A DNA stretch of 60,372 bases from Bradyrhizobium sp. (GCA_028290305.1 JAQGKC010000093.1:1-60372), one strand, 5' to 3'; positions 1 to 8,638 are shown, counted from the stretch's first letter. Program-made: numbers and translations. Notes: generated by a model from the letters alone, not told the origin.

Positions 1-196
1 AGGGCCGCTCGACAAATTTCGACGCCTCGGGAGTTGCTTCGGCCGGCGTTGTTTCGGCAGGCTTGGTTTCGGCAGGTTTGGTTTCAACCGATTTGGCCGG
101 CTGGTCGCTCGAAGCCAGCGTCAGACTTCGCGGGCCGCCGGCGTGCGCCGTCGCGGACACCAGAACCATCGCCGTGATCAAAATGAATTTGCGCAT
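1..196 (-). CDS. Exported Pro/Ala/Lys/Glu-rich protein, 3' end cut by window edge
   Basis: Partial gene: it starts at ATG 196 and runs off the left edge. A GGAGGG ribosome-binding site lies just upstream. The first ~20 residues (MRKFILITAMVLVSATAHA) form a signal peptide ending in an AHA-type cleavage site. The mature part is low-complexity, with repeated VETKPAETKPAETTPAEATP-like units. It is a clear paralogue of the protein at 22381-22701, which has the same MRKF start, the same composition and a VETKP segment. No enzymatic domain is visible; a periplasmic or cell-envelope location is inferred from the signal peptide. A TGTGA-N6-TCAC box lies about 60 bp upstream in both paralogues. Confidence 0.75.
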   Translation of the reverse strand, partial: MRKFILITAMVLVSATAHAGGPRSLTLASSDQPAKSVETKPAETKPAETTPAEATPEASKFVERP

Positions 197-250
197 GTCA
201 CCCTCCATGTTTGTTCGGACAGGAGGGTAAGCCGGCTGGACCGGTCGTTA

Positions 251-266
251 TGTGAGGTACATCACG
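251..266 (-). promoter_or_regulatory. CRP/FNR-family-like palindromic box upstream of the left-edge exported gene
   Basis: TGTGA-GGTACA-TCACG, centred about 62 bp upstream of the ATG at 196. It matches the general TGTGA-N6-TCACA layout of Crp/Fnr-family sites. The same kind of box sits at the same distance before the paralogous gene at 22381-22701. The regulator is not identifiable from this window. Confidence 0.4.
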
Positions 267-303
267 CAAGCCTTGACGGACGGGATGCCGGGCGCTTTGG
301 CGC

Positions 304-1785
304 TCAGAGGTATCCCTCGCCCGCTTCGGCGGCGAACCGGCCGGGGTCGCCTTCCCAGACGATGCGCGCATGTTCGAGCACATACACTCGGTCGGCATGC
401 GGAAGCGCGAAGGTCACGTTCTGCTCGCCGAGCAAAACCGTGATCGGCGTGGTCTGGCGGAGTTTTTCCAGCGCCTTCGACAACAATTCGAGAATGACGG
501 GCGCGAGACCCAGCGTCGGCTCATCGAGGATCAGAATTTTCGGCTGCATCATCAGCGCACGGCCGATGGCCAGCATCTGCTGTTCACCGCCGGACAGCGT
601 CTGCGCCATCTGGCCCTGACGTTCCTTCAGGATCGGAAACAGCTCGAACAGCCAGGCCAGCTGCTTGTCCTTGTCGGAATCCGACAGATGTTGGCCGCCG
701 AGATCGAGGTTTTCGCGCACGCTCATCTCGCCGAACAGCTCGCGCGATTCGGGGCACTGCACGATGCCGCTGCGCGCGATCCGTGCCGGGCTGGTGCCGC
801 GCAGCTTCTCGCCGTCGCGGACGATGTCGCCGCTGTAGGGCAAAAAGCCCGAGATGGTGTTGAACAGCGTGGTCTTGCCGGCGCCGTTGAGTCCGACGAC
901 CGAGACGAATTCGCCCTGATGGACGTGGATCGAGACGTTGTCCAGCGCCTGCGCCTTGCCGTAATGGACGCTGACATTCTCGACCTGCAGCAGCGGCACC
1001 TTGTCCTTGAAGCTGGTTTCCGGGCGCGCCGATGTTTCGATGGCACCGCCGAGATAGACCCGCCGCACGGTCTCGTTCCGCATCACCTCGTCGGCGCGGC
1101 CGGTGACGATTTCCTCGCCGAGATACATCGCGAGCACGCGGTCGACCAGCGCGGCGACACTCTTGACGTTGTGATCGACCAGCATCACCGCGCGCCCCTC
1201 GTCGCGGAAGCTGCGGATCAGTTCGGAGAAGGTGCCAACTTCCGCCAGCGTCAGCCCCGCGAACGGCTCGTCGACCAGCACCACCTTGGGATCCCGGGCA
1301 ATGGCCTTGGCCAGTTCAAGCCGGCGCAGGTCCGCGAACGGCAATGTCGGCGGACGCCGGTCCATCACCGTGCCCAGGCCGACGCGGTTGGCGATCCACT
1401 TCGCGCGTTCGGTCAGAGCCTTGTCCGCAAACAGCATAAACAGGCTGTCCGGCAGCAGCGCGACCATGATGTTTTCCAGCACGGTCTGCCGGTTCAGCGG
1501 ACGCGAGTGCTGAAACACCATGCCGAAACCCTTCCGCGCGATCTTGTGCGCGGGAAGTCCGGCGACGTTTTCTCCTTGGAAGATGACCTCGCCGGCGGTC
1601 GGACGCTCGATACCCATGATGCTCTTCATCGCCGTGGATTTGCCTGACCCGTTCGGGCCGATCAGGCCGAAGATTTCGCCAGCGCGCAGGCCGAAGCTCA
1701 GATTTTTGACGGCAGTGAGGCCGCCGAACCGTTTGGTCAGGCCGCGAACTTCGAGAACCGGTGCGTTGTTGGGCGTGGCGTCCAT
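304..1785 (-). CDS. Fused LivG-LivF ATPase of a branched-chain amino acid-type ABC importer
   Basis: A 493-residue protein carrying two complete ABC ATPase domains in one chain. The N-terminal half is LivG-like (Walker A GPNGSGKST near residue 42, Walker B VVLVDEPFAGL, H-loop VDHN). The C-terminal half is LivF-like (Walker A GLNGAGKTT, signature LSGGEQQ, Walker B ILILDEPTLGL). LivG and LivF are normally separate proteins of about 250 and 235 residues. The LivG half has PFADLRRLE where the ABC signature (LSxGQ) should be, so one composite ATP site may be degenerate. Its ATG overlaps the livM stop (TAATG), so translation is probably coupled. It would energise uptake through the LivH/LivM pair encoded just upstream in the same operon. 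The substrate class (amino acid, urea, aromatic acid) cannot be read from the sequence. Confidence 0.93.
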   Translation of the reverse strand: MDATPNNAPVLEVRGLTKRFGGLTAVKNLSFGLRAGEIFGLIGPNGSGKSTAMKSIMGIERPTAGEVIFQGENVAGLPAHKIARKGFGMVFQHSRPLNRQTVLENIMVALLPDSLFMLFADKALTERAKWIANRVGLGTVMDRRPPTLPFADLRRLELAKAIARDPKVVLVDEPFAGLTLAEVGTFSELIRSFRDEGRAVMLVDHNVKSVAALVDRVLAMYLGEEIVTGRADEVMRNETVRRVYLGGAIETSARPETSFKDKVPLLQVENVSVHYGKAQALDNVSIHVHQGEFVSVVGLNGAGKTTLFNTISGFLPYSGDIVRDGEKLRGTSPARIARSGIVQCPESRELFGEMSVRENLDLGGQHLSDSDKDKQLAWLFELFPILKERQGQMAQTLSGGEQQMLAIGRALMMQPKILILDEPTLGLAPVILELLSKALEKLRQTTPITVLLGEQNVTFALPHADRVYVLEHARIVWEGDPGRFAAEAGEGYL

Positions 1786-2717
1786 TACGAGCGAGCCTCG
1801 CGTGAGAGGGCCGCTCCGAGGAAACCGCCGGGAAAGAACAAGACGACGAGCAAGGCAACGGCTGAGACGATGAACGTCGCCAGTTCACCGGTTGGCCGCA
1901 GGAATTCGCCGGCGACGATCAGGAAAATTGCCCCGAGTGCTGCGCCGAGCACAGTGCGGCGACCGCCGAGCACCGCGGCAACAATGACGTTTACCCCGAC
2001 GGCAATGTCGACGACCGTGCCGACCGATGCGGTACCGAAATAGAACACCAGCAACGCGCCGGACAGGCCTGAGAAAAACGCACTCACGATAAAAGCCGCG
2101 AGTTTGTGCTTGACGATGTTGAAGCCCAGCGCGCCGGCCTGGACGGGATCCTGTCCGCTGGCCTGCAGCACGAGACCGATCGGCGACTGCGACAGCCCAT
2201 AAAGGATGATGGCGCTGACGGTCATGAATCCGAGTGCAATCCAGTAATTGGCATTGGCGTCGATCGTGATGACGTCGGGAATGGTCAGACCGATTTCGCC
2301 GCCGGTGAGATCGGCGAACACCACGATGAAATTCTGCAGCATCAGCACGGCGACAAGGGTGGTGAGCCCGAAATAGGGGCCACGCACGCGCAACGCGGGG
2401 AGCGCCAGCACAAATCCAGCGATCACCGACGCCAATGCGCCGAGCACGATACACAGATACACCGACCAGCCATACTGGTTGTTGAGAATGCCCGCGGTAT
2501 AGGCGCCGACGCCGATCAGGAAGGTCGGGCCGAAATTCACCTCGCCGGCGAACCCGAACAACAGGTCCCACGCCATCGCGAATACGCCGAAGTAATAGGC
2601 GACCGTGAGCAGGCCGAGAATATAGCCGGAGACATAGAGCGGCAGGGTCGAGGCGACGATCACGACGCCAAGCGAAATCCAGAACAACCGCGATTTGAAA
2701 AAATTGGCCATGCTCAT
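1785..2717 (-). CDS. LivM-type ABC permease
   Basis: A 310-residue hydrophobic inner-membrane permease of the branched-chain amino acid family. Family landmarks are the GEVNFGPTFLIGVGAYTAG segment near residue 55 and the ALRVRGPYFGLTTL motif near residue 110. It pairs with LivH to form the translocation channel. The ATG at 2717 overlaps the livH stop as ATGA, and its own stop overlaps the ATPase start, so livHM and the fused livGF ATPase gene form a tight operon. Length is normal for LivM (about 300-330). Confidence 0.93.
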   Translation of the reverse strand: MSMANFFKSRLFWISLGVVIVASTLPLYVSGYILGLLTVAYYFGVFAMAWDLLFGFAGEVNFGPTFLIGVGAYTAGILNNQYGWSVYLCIVLGALASVIAGFVLALPALRVRGPYFGLTTLVAVLMLQNFIVVFADLTGGEIGLTIPDVITIDANANYWIALGFMTVSAIILYGLSQSPIGLVLQASGQDPVQAGALGFNIVKHKLAAFIVSAFFSGLSGALLVFYFGTASVGTVVDIAVGVNVIVAAVLGGRRTVLGAALGAIFLIVAGEFLRPTGELATFIVSAVALLVVLFFPGGFLGAALSREARS

Positions 2718-3589
2718 CGCCTCCCGAGCAGGCCTTGCGGCCGGATGTACATCACGATGACCAGCAACAGCAGTGCCGGAATGGTCCGGTACGCGGGCGA
2801 GACCAGATAAGCGGTGAGGGTTTCGAGATAGCCGACCACAAATGCGGCGATCAGAGAGCCGGACACACTGCCGAGGCCGCCCAGCACGACGATCGAGAAC
2901 GCGCTCGCGGTCAGCGGCCCGACGCTATAGGAGCTGACGCCGAGGAACATTCCAAGCAGCACGCCGGCGATGCCGGCAAGGATGCCATAGATCGCCCAGA
3001 CCACGACATAGATGCTCGTGAGCTCAAGCCCGAGCAGCGTGACGCCGCGTGGATTCATCGACGCCGCCAGCACCGCCTTGCCGGTTCGGGTGCGATTGAC
3101 CATCAACCAGAGCAGCCCGATCACCAGACAGCAAATCACGGCGGTGAAGATTTCGTTCCTGGGCGTTCGCACCCCGAGGATGTCGACAACTCCCTCGACG
3201 ATCGGGAGCACGGTCTTGGCATTGTTGGTAAAGAAATACGCGATCAGTTCCTGAATCATGATTCCCCACAGCAACGTGCCGGTGAGAACGAAAATTTCCT
3301 TCTCTTCGTTGGGAATGCGCGTCGATTTCTGAATCGGCTGCACCACCGCGAAGTAAGTGGCGAACGCCGCGACCAGCGCAGCCGCTACGCCGATCAGCGC
3401 GCCGACATAGGTATTGACATGCAGCACGCTCGCGGCAGCCCATGCCGCCACCGCCGCCAGCACCATGATGGCGCCGTGCGACAGATTGAGCACGCCGGAG
3501 ACGCCGAAGATCAGGGTGAAACCGGTCGCGCCCAGCGCATACAGCGCACTGATGGCGAAGCCGTCGATTAGAATTTGCAAGGTAAGCAT
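2714..3589 (-). CDS. LivH-type ABC permease
   Basis: About 291 residues with roughly eight membrane segments and the LivH landmarks FGVSGVLNLSHGAIMV (near residue 30) and VLGGLGSVSGSL near the C-terminus. I chose the ATG at 3589 (MLTLQILIDGF), the usual LivH N-terminus. An in-frame GTG at 3610 would add seven residues but neither start has a strong Shine-Dalgarno. It lies 100 bp downstream of the binding-protein gene, with a strong hairpin between them, and overlaps livM by four bases. Confidence 0.92.
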   Translation of the reverse strand: MLTLQILIDGFAISALYALGATGFTLIFGVSGVLNLSHGAIMVLAAVAAWAAASVLHVNTYVGALIGVAAALVAAFATYFAVVQPIQKSTRIPNEEKEIFVLTGTLLWGIMIQELIAYFFTNNAKTVLPIVEGVVDILGVRTPRNEIFTAVICCLVIGLLWLMVNRTRTGKAVLAASMNPRGVTLLGLELTSIYVVVWAIYGILAGIAGVLLGMFLGVSSYSVGPLTASAFSIVVLGGLGSVSGSLIAAFVVGYLETLTAYLVSPAYRTIPALLLLVIVMYIRPQGLLGRR

Positions 3590-3643
3590 TGATGATGGCC
3601 GCGGCAGCACCGCTGCCTCACTCTAGGAACTACAAATGCGAAA

Positions 3644-3674
3644 ATGCTCCCGGGTAAGCAAGCCCCGGGAGCAT
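3644..3674 (-). terminator. Hairpin between livK and livH (attenuator or RNA-stability element)
   Basis: A perfect 11-bp inverted repeat, ATGCTCCCGGG / CCCGGGAGCAT, with a 9-nt loop. On the minus strand (the direction of transcription) it is followed by TTTTCGCATTT. It lies 15 bases after the binding-protein stop and before livH. In binding-protein-dependent operons such structures commonly let the periplasmic protein be made in excess of the permease; that role here is inferred. Confidence 0.65.
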
Positions 3675-3689
3675 GATCATTCGACGAGT

Positions 3690-4949
3690 TCAGTTCGCTG
3701 TGACCTTGATGAAGCTCGGGAACTTGAGTTTTCCATTCGCAACTTCCGGCGGCCACACGCTCACCTGCTTGCCATCCTGCCACTGCAGCATCAGGCCGGT
3801 GATCAGGCCCTTGCCATATTTGAGACCATGGGTGAATTCATCGTCCTTACCGTAGAACTGGATGCGGCCGATGGTGCCTTCCCAGTCGGTTTTTTCCAGA
3901 GAGTCCACAAGCTTGTCCGCTTCGGTCGAACCGGCGCGCTTGATGGCGTCGGCGATGTAGTAGACCTCTTCATTAGACGTATAGCCGGCATAGGTAGGAT
4001 AGTTGCCGAACTTCTTCTTGAACGCTTCGGCGAAAGGAATCGACTTCGGCGTCACAGCCACGCCCGGACCGGAGACACCCTGATAGAGCACGCCGTCGGA
4101 GGCATTGTTGGTGTCCTTGCCGAAGGTTTCGTTGGTCGCCTGCGAACTGATGCCGAGCATCGGAATCGGCACCTGCTGGTTCTTCCACTGCACCGTGGGC
4201 TGCACACCGACATGGGAAATGCCGGTGATGATCACGTCAGGTTTCACGCCCTCGATCTTGTTGAAGATCGGCGTAAAATCGGTGGTGTCGGGCGAGAAAC
4301 GGATATGGTCGAGCACCTTGAGACCAATTTTAGGCAGGCATGCCTCGTATCCGACATCGAGCGGCTTGGTCCAGGCGGCGTCCTCGCTCATGATGACGGC
4401 GGTCTTCATGTGCTTTTGATCGACCAGAAGATCCTTGGCGGCGTCGCAGACCGACAGGGCCAGCGAGGCCGAGGTCAGGTAGCCGTGAAATGTGTATTTG
4501 TTCTTCTCGTAATCCTTGTGGACGCTGAGCGGAATCTCGTTGGAGGCCGCTCCCGGAGTCACGAACGGAGTCTTCAGGCGCGAGGCCCAAGGCATCAGCG
4601 CCAGCACGACTTCGCTGATGTAGCTGGAAATCACGGCGTGGACCTTGTCTTCGTTGACCGCGCGCTGGAAGGCGCGAACCGAATCCGCCGAAGAGCTGTG
4701 ATTGTCATAGGTGACGATCTCGATCATACGGCCGTCGACGCCACCTTTGGCGTTGATTTCGTCCGCGGCCAATTGTGCGGCCTGCGGAATCGATGCGCCG
4801 GCGATCGCCTGGGCTTCCGCGATCACGCCGAGCTTAATCGGGTCGGCGGCAAAGGCCTGACCGGATACCGTCGTCAACAGGCCGAGGGCAGTGGCCCCGA
4901 GAAGCCCCCGCATTGACCAAAAAACGGGCGGTCGGGATGTTTTCGTCAT
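3690..4949 (-). CDS. LivK-type periplasmic substrate-binding protein
   Basis: A 419-residue type 1 periplasmic binding protein. I chose ATG 4949 because GGAGAG lies about 8 bases upstream and the next ~35 residues form a signal peptide (MTKTSRPPVFWSMRG...SGQAFA, then ADPIKLGV). The mature protein shows the family pattern: IKLGVIAEAQAIAG, AADEINAKGGVDGRMIEIVTYDN and a C-terminal AFKKKFGNYPTYAGY. It captures the substrate in the periplasm and delivers it to LivHM. It is the first gene of the operon. The ligand is unknown; LivK homologues bind branched-chain amino acids, amides, urea or aromatic acids. Confidence 0.92.
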   Translation of the reverse strand: MTKTSRPPVFWSMRGLLGATALGLLTTVSGQAFAADPIKLGVIAEAQAIAGASIPQAAQLAADEINAKGGVDGRMIEIVTYDNHSSSADSVRAFQRAVNEDKVHAVISSYISEVVLALMPWASRLKTPFVTPGAASNEIPLSVHKDYEKNKYTFHGYLTSASLALSVCDAAKDLLVDQKHMKTAVIMSEDAAWTKPLDVGYEACLPKIGLKVLDHIRFSPDTTDFTPIFNKIEGVKPDVIITGISHVGVQPTVQWKNQQVPIPMLGISSQATNETFGKDTNNASDGVLYQGVSGPGVAVTPKSIPFAEAFKKKFGNYPTYAGYTSNEEVYYIADAIKRAGSTEADKLVDSLEKTDWEGTIGRIQFYGKDDEFTHGLKYGKGLITGLMLQWQDGKQVSVWPPEVANGKLKFPSFIKVTAN

Positions 4950-5286
4950 ATCGTTTCTCTCCACTGGATCAACTTCTTGCTTTGCTTGCCGGCATTCTAA
5001 CCGTGCTTGCGCACCGGGCAAGCGAAACTGCGCCGTAAATCCCCTCCCGATAGCAAAACTAAAGTAGATAGGGGGACCTCGGAGCCCCGATTGTTGGAGC
5101 CAGCCCGCTCGCCCATTCCCGGTTACGCGCTGTAACTGGATCGGCGAGTTCATCTTCGAATCTGTTTCGCGCGAGAAACGCGCTATACGCGCCAGCGGAC
5201 AAGCCCATCGCGGCAATACGCTCAGGTTAAGAACCAAAGCAGGCTACGTTGCCGTCGGCCAAAGCGCCGCGCGAGACTTATAATAC
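4950..5286. other. Intergenic region upstream of the first Liv operon
   Basis: 337 bases without a convincing gene. It must hold the promoter of the livK-livH-livM-livGF operon, but I could not pick a confident -35/-10 or -24/-12 pair. The long open frame extending upstream from livK has no family resemblance and precedes a good start codon, so I treat it as non-coding. Confidence 0.4.
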
Positions 5287-5592
5287 CTACGTTCCCGTCC
5301 TTCGCCGACGCTCGCGGCGTGTTGCGGCGACCGGACGCGCCATTGAAGACCTCGCCGCAGTCTGCCGGTCGGCAAGGGTTTCGAGCAAGTTGGCGATAGC
5401 GCGCCGCATGCGCGGATCCGACATTCGCGAAAAGGCTTCAAGAACCCGCAATGCATCCCGCCCCTCAAGCAACCGAAAGGGAGATTTCGAAGCGGCAGAC
5501 TGGTCCTTGGACGACTCGAACAGTTCGCCAATCGAGATGCCCAGCACAGTCGCGATGCGCGACAGCCGGCCGGCGCCTACCCGGTTGGTTCC
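5287..5592 (-). pseudogene. 5'-truncated XRE-family transcriptional regulator
   Basis: The frame ending at the TAG at 5287-5289 encodes GTNRVGAGRLSRIATVLGI, then ...GELFESS, a dimer-like segment (RDALRVLEAFSRM) and LLETLAD. This matches the C-terminal two thirds of rhizobial XRE/Cro-CI regulators, whose helix-turn-helix normally ends in QKYEKGTNRVGAGRL. The preceding codons read GRSGESNPTD instead of the recognition helix, and I found no helix-turn-helix in the other two frames upstream. The DNA-binding half is therefore missing and the remnant is probably non-functional. Direction and remnant identity are fairly clear; the cause of the loss (deletion or rearrangement) is not. Confidence 0.6.
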
Positions 5593-5877
5593 GTCCGTCG
5601 GGTTGCTCTCGCCTGATCGTCCGCATTCTTGCGGTGCCGAGCGTTCTCCATTCCTGCATCGGGCAGCCGTGAGGCTCTTCAAGTCTGCTGGTTGATGACA
5701 ACCGGGAACATCGGATAGCCACCGAGGCAACCGGTAATAACAAGGCCAGTGCGCCCGATTCCGGGGTTTGTGCGATACCCCTGCGGCGCCAAGTGGCATG
5801 AGGCCAATCTCGACAGGCCCCGTCACTACGGGTAGGGTCCAAAAAAACCATGCCAAAAACCATTCGGAGATACGCCG

Positions 5878-6351
5878 TTGCAGGAGAGATTTAAGTTAAA
5901 ACGCGATTATTATGCTGGCGGCCTGATGCTTCTGCTCGGGGTGGGAGCGGCTGTGACCGGCGCCGGCTACAAGTTCGGCAGCCTCGCCAGAATGGGCCCT
6001 GGCTTCATGCCGGTCATGCTGGGCATCGTCCTGGCGTTTCTCGGCATCCTGATCGCCGGCACCGCCTTGGGATCATCCGAACCTGACGACAAGAAGTTCC
6101 TGCCGGACAACCCGCAATGGTTCGGCTGGCTCTGCATTCTCGGCGGTCCTGTGCTGTTCATCATCTTGGGGCAATACGCTGGCATGATCCCCGCGGTGTT
6201 CGCCTGCGTCTTTGTCTGCGCGCTGGGAGACAAGACTGCCACTTACAAATCGTCGGCCATCCTGGCGGCAGGCGTCACGGTGTTCGGTGTGCTGCTTTTT
6301 CATTATCTGCTGAGCATTCCGTTCCCGCTACTGCGCGGGGTCAACCTGTGA
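5878..6351 (+). CDS. TctB-family small membrane subunit of a tripartite tricarboxylate transporter
   Basis: 157 residues with four predicted membrane helices, in the usual TctB size range. The KRDYYAGGLMLLLGVGA start and ARMGPGFMPVMLG motif are typical. I used the TTG at 5878 because GGAGA lies 7 bases upstream and the conserved KRDYYAGG segment lies before the first in-frame ATG. TctB associates with the large TctA permease and a periplasmic TctC protein in secondary uptake of carboxylates. The gene overlaps tctA by four bases (GTGA). No tctC is adjacent. Confidence 0.88.
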   Translation: MQERFKLKRDYYAGGLMLLLGVGAAVTGAGYKFGSLARMGPGFMPVMLGIVLAFLGILIAGTALGSSEPDDKKFLPDNPQWFGWLCILGGPVLFIILGQYAGMIPAVFACVFVCALGDKTATYKSSAILAAGVTVFGVLLFHYLLSIPFPLLRGVNL

Positions 6352-7907
6352 TCTCAACTGCGATTACCGATCTCTGGTACGGCTTCGGCGTAGCACTCGA
6401 GCCGCATAACCTGATGTACTGTTTCCTCGGCGTGCTGGTCGGCAATCTTGTCGGCGTGCTGCCGGGAATGGGACCCGTCGCGACGATTTCAATCCTGCTC
6501 CCGCTGACCTTCGGGATGCAGCCCGTGCCCGCGATCCTGATGCTGTCGGGGGTCTATTACGGCGCCCAGTACGGCGGAGCGATCTGCTCGATCCTGCTGA
6601 ATCTGCCGTGTCATCCACCTCACGCGGTGACGTGTCTTGACGGGTTTCCGCTGACCAAACAGGGCAAGGGCGGCACGGCGCTCGGCATCACCATCATCGC
6701 CGCGTTCATCGGCGCGTCGTTCGGCATCACCGAGATGATTTTCCTGGCGCCGTTCCTGGTCAAGATGGCGCTCGAATTCGGCCCCGCCGAAGTATGTTCG
6801 CTGATGCTGGTGGGATTGCTCGCGGGCTCGACACTGGCGAAGGGATCGCCGCTCAAGGGCATCGCGATGACGGTTCTCGGCCTCTTGGTCGGCATCGTCG
6901 GATCGGACATCGAGACCGGACAACCGCGCTTCACCTTCGGTATCACCGAGCTGTTCGACGGCATCGAAATCATCGCGCTGGCGCTCGGGATGTTCGGCGT
7001 TGCCGAGTTCATGAACAGCATCAACAATACCGAAACCGTCGACATGAAATACGCCAAGGTTGGAATCTCCGACATGTTTCCGTCGAAGGCAGATCTCAAG
7101 CTGGCGTTCTGGCCGATGATCCGCGGCACCTTCATCGGCAGCCTTTGTGCGTTGATCCCGGGTACCGGACCGACGATCGCTTCGTTTGTGTCCTACGCCA
7201 CCGAGAAGAAGATATCGAAGACGCCGGAGCGTTTCGGTCACGGCGCGATCGAGGGTGTCGCATGCCCCGAGGCCTCAACGCACTCCTCGGTGCAGGGCGA
7301 CTTTATCCCGACCATGAGCCTGGGCATTCCGGGTGACACCGTGATGGCGTTGCTGTTGGGCGCGCTCATCATTCACGGCATCGTTCCCGGACCGCAGCTC
7401 ATCAGCCAGCACGCCGATATCTTCTGGGGCCTGATCGCGAGCTTCTGGATCGGCAACATCCTGTTGGTCATTCTCAACGTGCCGATGATTGGCCTGTGGG
7501 TAAAGCTGCTGAGCATTCCGTACCGCTACCTCTATCCGAGCGCGATGTTCTTCGTCTGCATCGGGGTCTATGCCGCCAATAACGACATGTTCCAGGTCGG
7601 CGAAACGCTCTTCATCGGCCTTGTCGGCTACATCCTGCTGCGGCTTGATTTCCATCCCGCTCCAATTCTGCTTGGCTTCGTGCTCGGACCGCGTTTCGAG
7701 GAAAACTTCCGGCGCAGTCTGCTGATCTCCCGCGGCGATCTAATGACCTTCATCGAGCGTCCGATCAGCGCGTTCTTCCTTTTGATCTGCGTCGTGCTGA
7801 TCGCGGCACAGATTTATGTCTGGCTGCGCAAGCCAAAAATACTTTCCGAGGAAAAAGCGATTGAGGCTCAGGTTCCGACGACGGCGTATTCGGAGGTGGC
7901 GGAGTAA
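6348..7907 (+). CDS. TctA-family large permease subunit of a tripartite tricarboxylate transporter
   Basis: 519 residues with about 12 membrane helices. Start GTG 6348 overlaps the tctB stop; the reading frame stays open upstream but the TctA N-terminus (ISTAITDLWYGFGVALEP) begins here. Landmarks are GVLPGMGPVATISILLPLTF, GVYYGAQYGGAICSILLNL and a second PGTGPTIASFVSYATEKK loop. The first signature reads NLPCHPPHAVTCLDG where most TctA proteins have NxPGxxxSVVTxxDG, so the binding loop is unusual. The second TctA of the window (40048-41589) has the ordinary form (RLPGESASVMVAIDG). The carboxylate transported is not predictable. Confidence 0.9.
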   Translation: MISTAITDLWYGFGVALEPHNLMYCFLGVLVGNLVGVLPGMGPVATISILLPLTFGMQPVPAILMLSGVYYGAQYGGAICSILLNLPCHPPHAVTCLDGFPLTKQGKGGTALGITIIAAFIGASFGITEMIFLAPFLVKMALEFGPAEVCSLMLVGLLAGSTLAKGSPLKGIAMTVLGLLVGIVGSDIETGQPRFTFGITELFDGIEIIALALGMFGVAEFMNSINNTETVDMKYAKVGISDMFPSKADLKLAFWPMIRGTFIGSLCALIPGTGPTIASFVSYATEKKISKTPERFGHGAIEGVACPEASTHSSVQGDFIPTMSLGIPGDTVMALLLGALIIHGIVPGPQLISQHADIFWGLIASFWIGNILLVILNVPMIGLWVKLLSIPYRYLYPSAMFFVCIGVYAANNDMFQVGETLFIGLVGYILLRLDFHPAPILLGFVLGPRFEENFRRSLLISRGDLMTFIERPISAFFLLICVVLIAAQIYVWLRKPKILSEEKAIEAQVPTTAYSEVAE

Positions 7908-7976
7908 CTGGGCTTTCGTCGAGCCTCGATTCCGGCGCGCAAATCGCTTGCGCGTCCGCTGAACATAACGCCTGTC

Positions 7977-8008
7977 AAAAAAGGCCTCGCGAATGCGAGG
8001 CCTTTTTT
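7977..8008. terminator. Bidirectional intrinsic terminator
   Basis: AAAAAAGGCCTCGC-GAAT-GCGAGGCCTTTTTT: a near-ideal hairpin with A and T tracts on both sides. It serves tctA on the plus strand and the small gene at 8007-8303 on the minus strand, whose stop codon overlaps the T tract. Confidence 0.92.
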
Positions 8009-8303
8009 ACATCTTGTCGGGCTTGTTCTGCTTGTCGAGCGGCCTTACGCCTTGACTGCTATCGGGCATCTTGTCCCTGCCCTGGTCGCCATTGGCATCT
8101 CTACCGCCCGAGGTGGACGTACCGCTTCCGCTCGGGCTCGGCTTCATCGAACTTCCCGTGGTTGGCGACGTGCCGGGGGTGGCTGAACTTGCCGCCGGAT
8201 CGCCTGTCGTCGAGCCTCGTCCGCTTGGCGTTCCGCTTTGTGCATGTGCGAAGGCGCCGGAGAGCGCCAGCGCGGCTGCAAAAACAATTGTGGTGAGCTT
8301 CAT
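8007..8303 (-). CDS. Small exported Ser/Gly/Thr/Pro-rich protein
   Basis: 98 residues starting at ATG 8303, with an AAGGGAAGG ribosome-binding site. Residues 1-21 (MKLTTIVFAAALALSGAFAHA) are a signal peptide. The rest is low-complexity, rich in S, G, T and P, and ends KQNKPDKM. This resembles short periplasmic proteins common in Bradyrhizobium; no function is known to me. It is a single gene ending in the bidirectional terminator. Confidence 0.75.
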   Translation of the reverse strand: MKLTTIVFAAALALSGAFAHAQSGTPSGRGSTTGDPAASSATPGTSPTTGSSMKPSPSGSGTSTSGGRDANGDQGRDKMPDSSQGVRPLDKQNKPDKM

Positions 8304-8404
8304 GGCCTTCCCTTTCGGTTGACCATGATAATCCGCCGGGAAAAGCTGGGTTCCTTCTTCGGCGCGATCGAAGCCGCCGCTGTACTGCTCGGATTTCGTA
8401 GAAT

Positions 8405-8638
8405 TCAACCCGCCAGCAATCGGCTTCCATCGCGGGTATCGGAGAGAGACGCTGTTCGGGCGGGTTCAACGGCCGACGGGACGCTATTGCATTCGATAAA
8501 GTGGGAATCGATTTCTTCCTGCGCTCGGTGGTGCCACATCTCGGCCTCAGCGAGCAATCGCCAGCTCTCCATGGGGCGAAATACCGCGCTCTGGCGGCAC
8601 AACGATTCCATTGCGCGGTAGCGAACGAGGTTATTCAT
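8405..8638 (-). CDS. Small conserved hypothetical protein
   Basis: 77 residues from ATG 8638, preceded by GGAGGCGAGAG, a strong ribosome-binding site. The N-terminus MNNLVRYRAMESLCRQSAVF and the following ESWRLLAEAEMWHHRAQEEI resemble a family of short, soluble, helical rhizobial proteins of unknown function. The aromatic and charged helical stretch suggests a compact alpha-helical fold. No signal peptide or membrane segment. Confidence 0.65.
   Translation of the reverse strand: MNNLVRYRAMESLCRQSAVFRPMESWRLLAEAEMWHHRAQEEIDSHFIECNSVPSAVEPARTASLSDTRDGSRLLAG

Noticed and set aside
370..1647. Long open frame opposite the fused LivG-LivF gene
   Set aside because: Antisense shadow typical of high-G+C DNA; the product has an Arg/His/Gln-rich composition without a domain, while the minus strand encodes a clear ABC protein. 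The same applies to the long opposite-strand frames over the second Liv operon, the molybdoenzyme, ubiD, the LivK genes and the amidohydrolases.
8304..8400. GGAAC...GATT pair upstream of the small exported gene, resembling an EcfG stress promoter
   Set aside because: The -10 part does not match the CGTT consensus well, and GGAAC occurs by chance often at this base composition.
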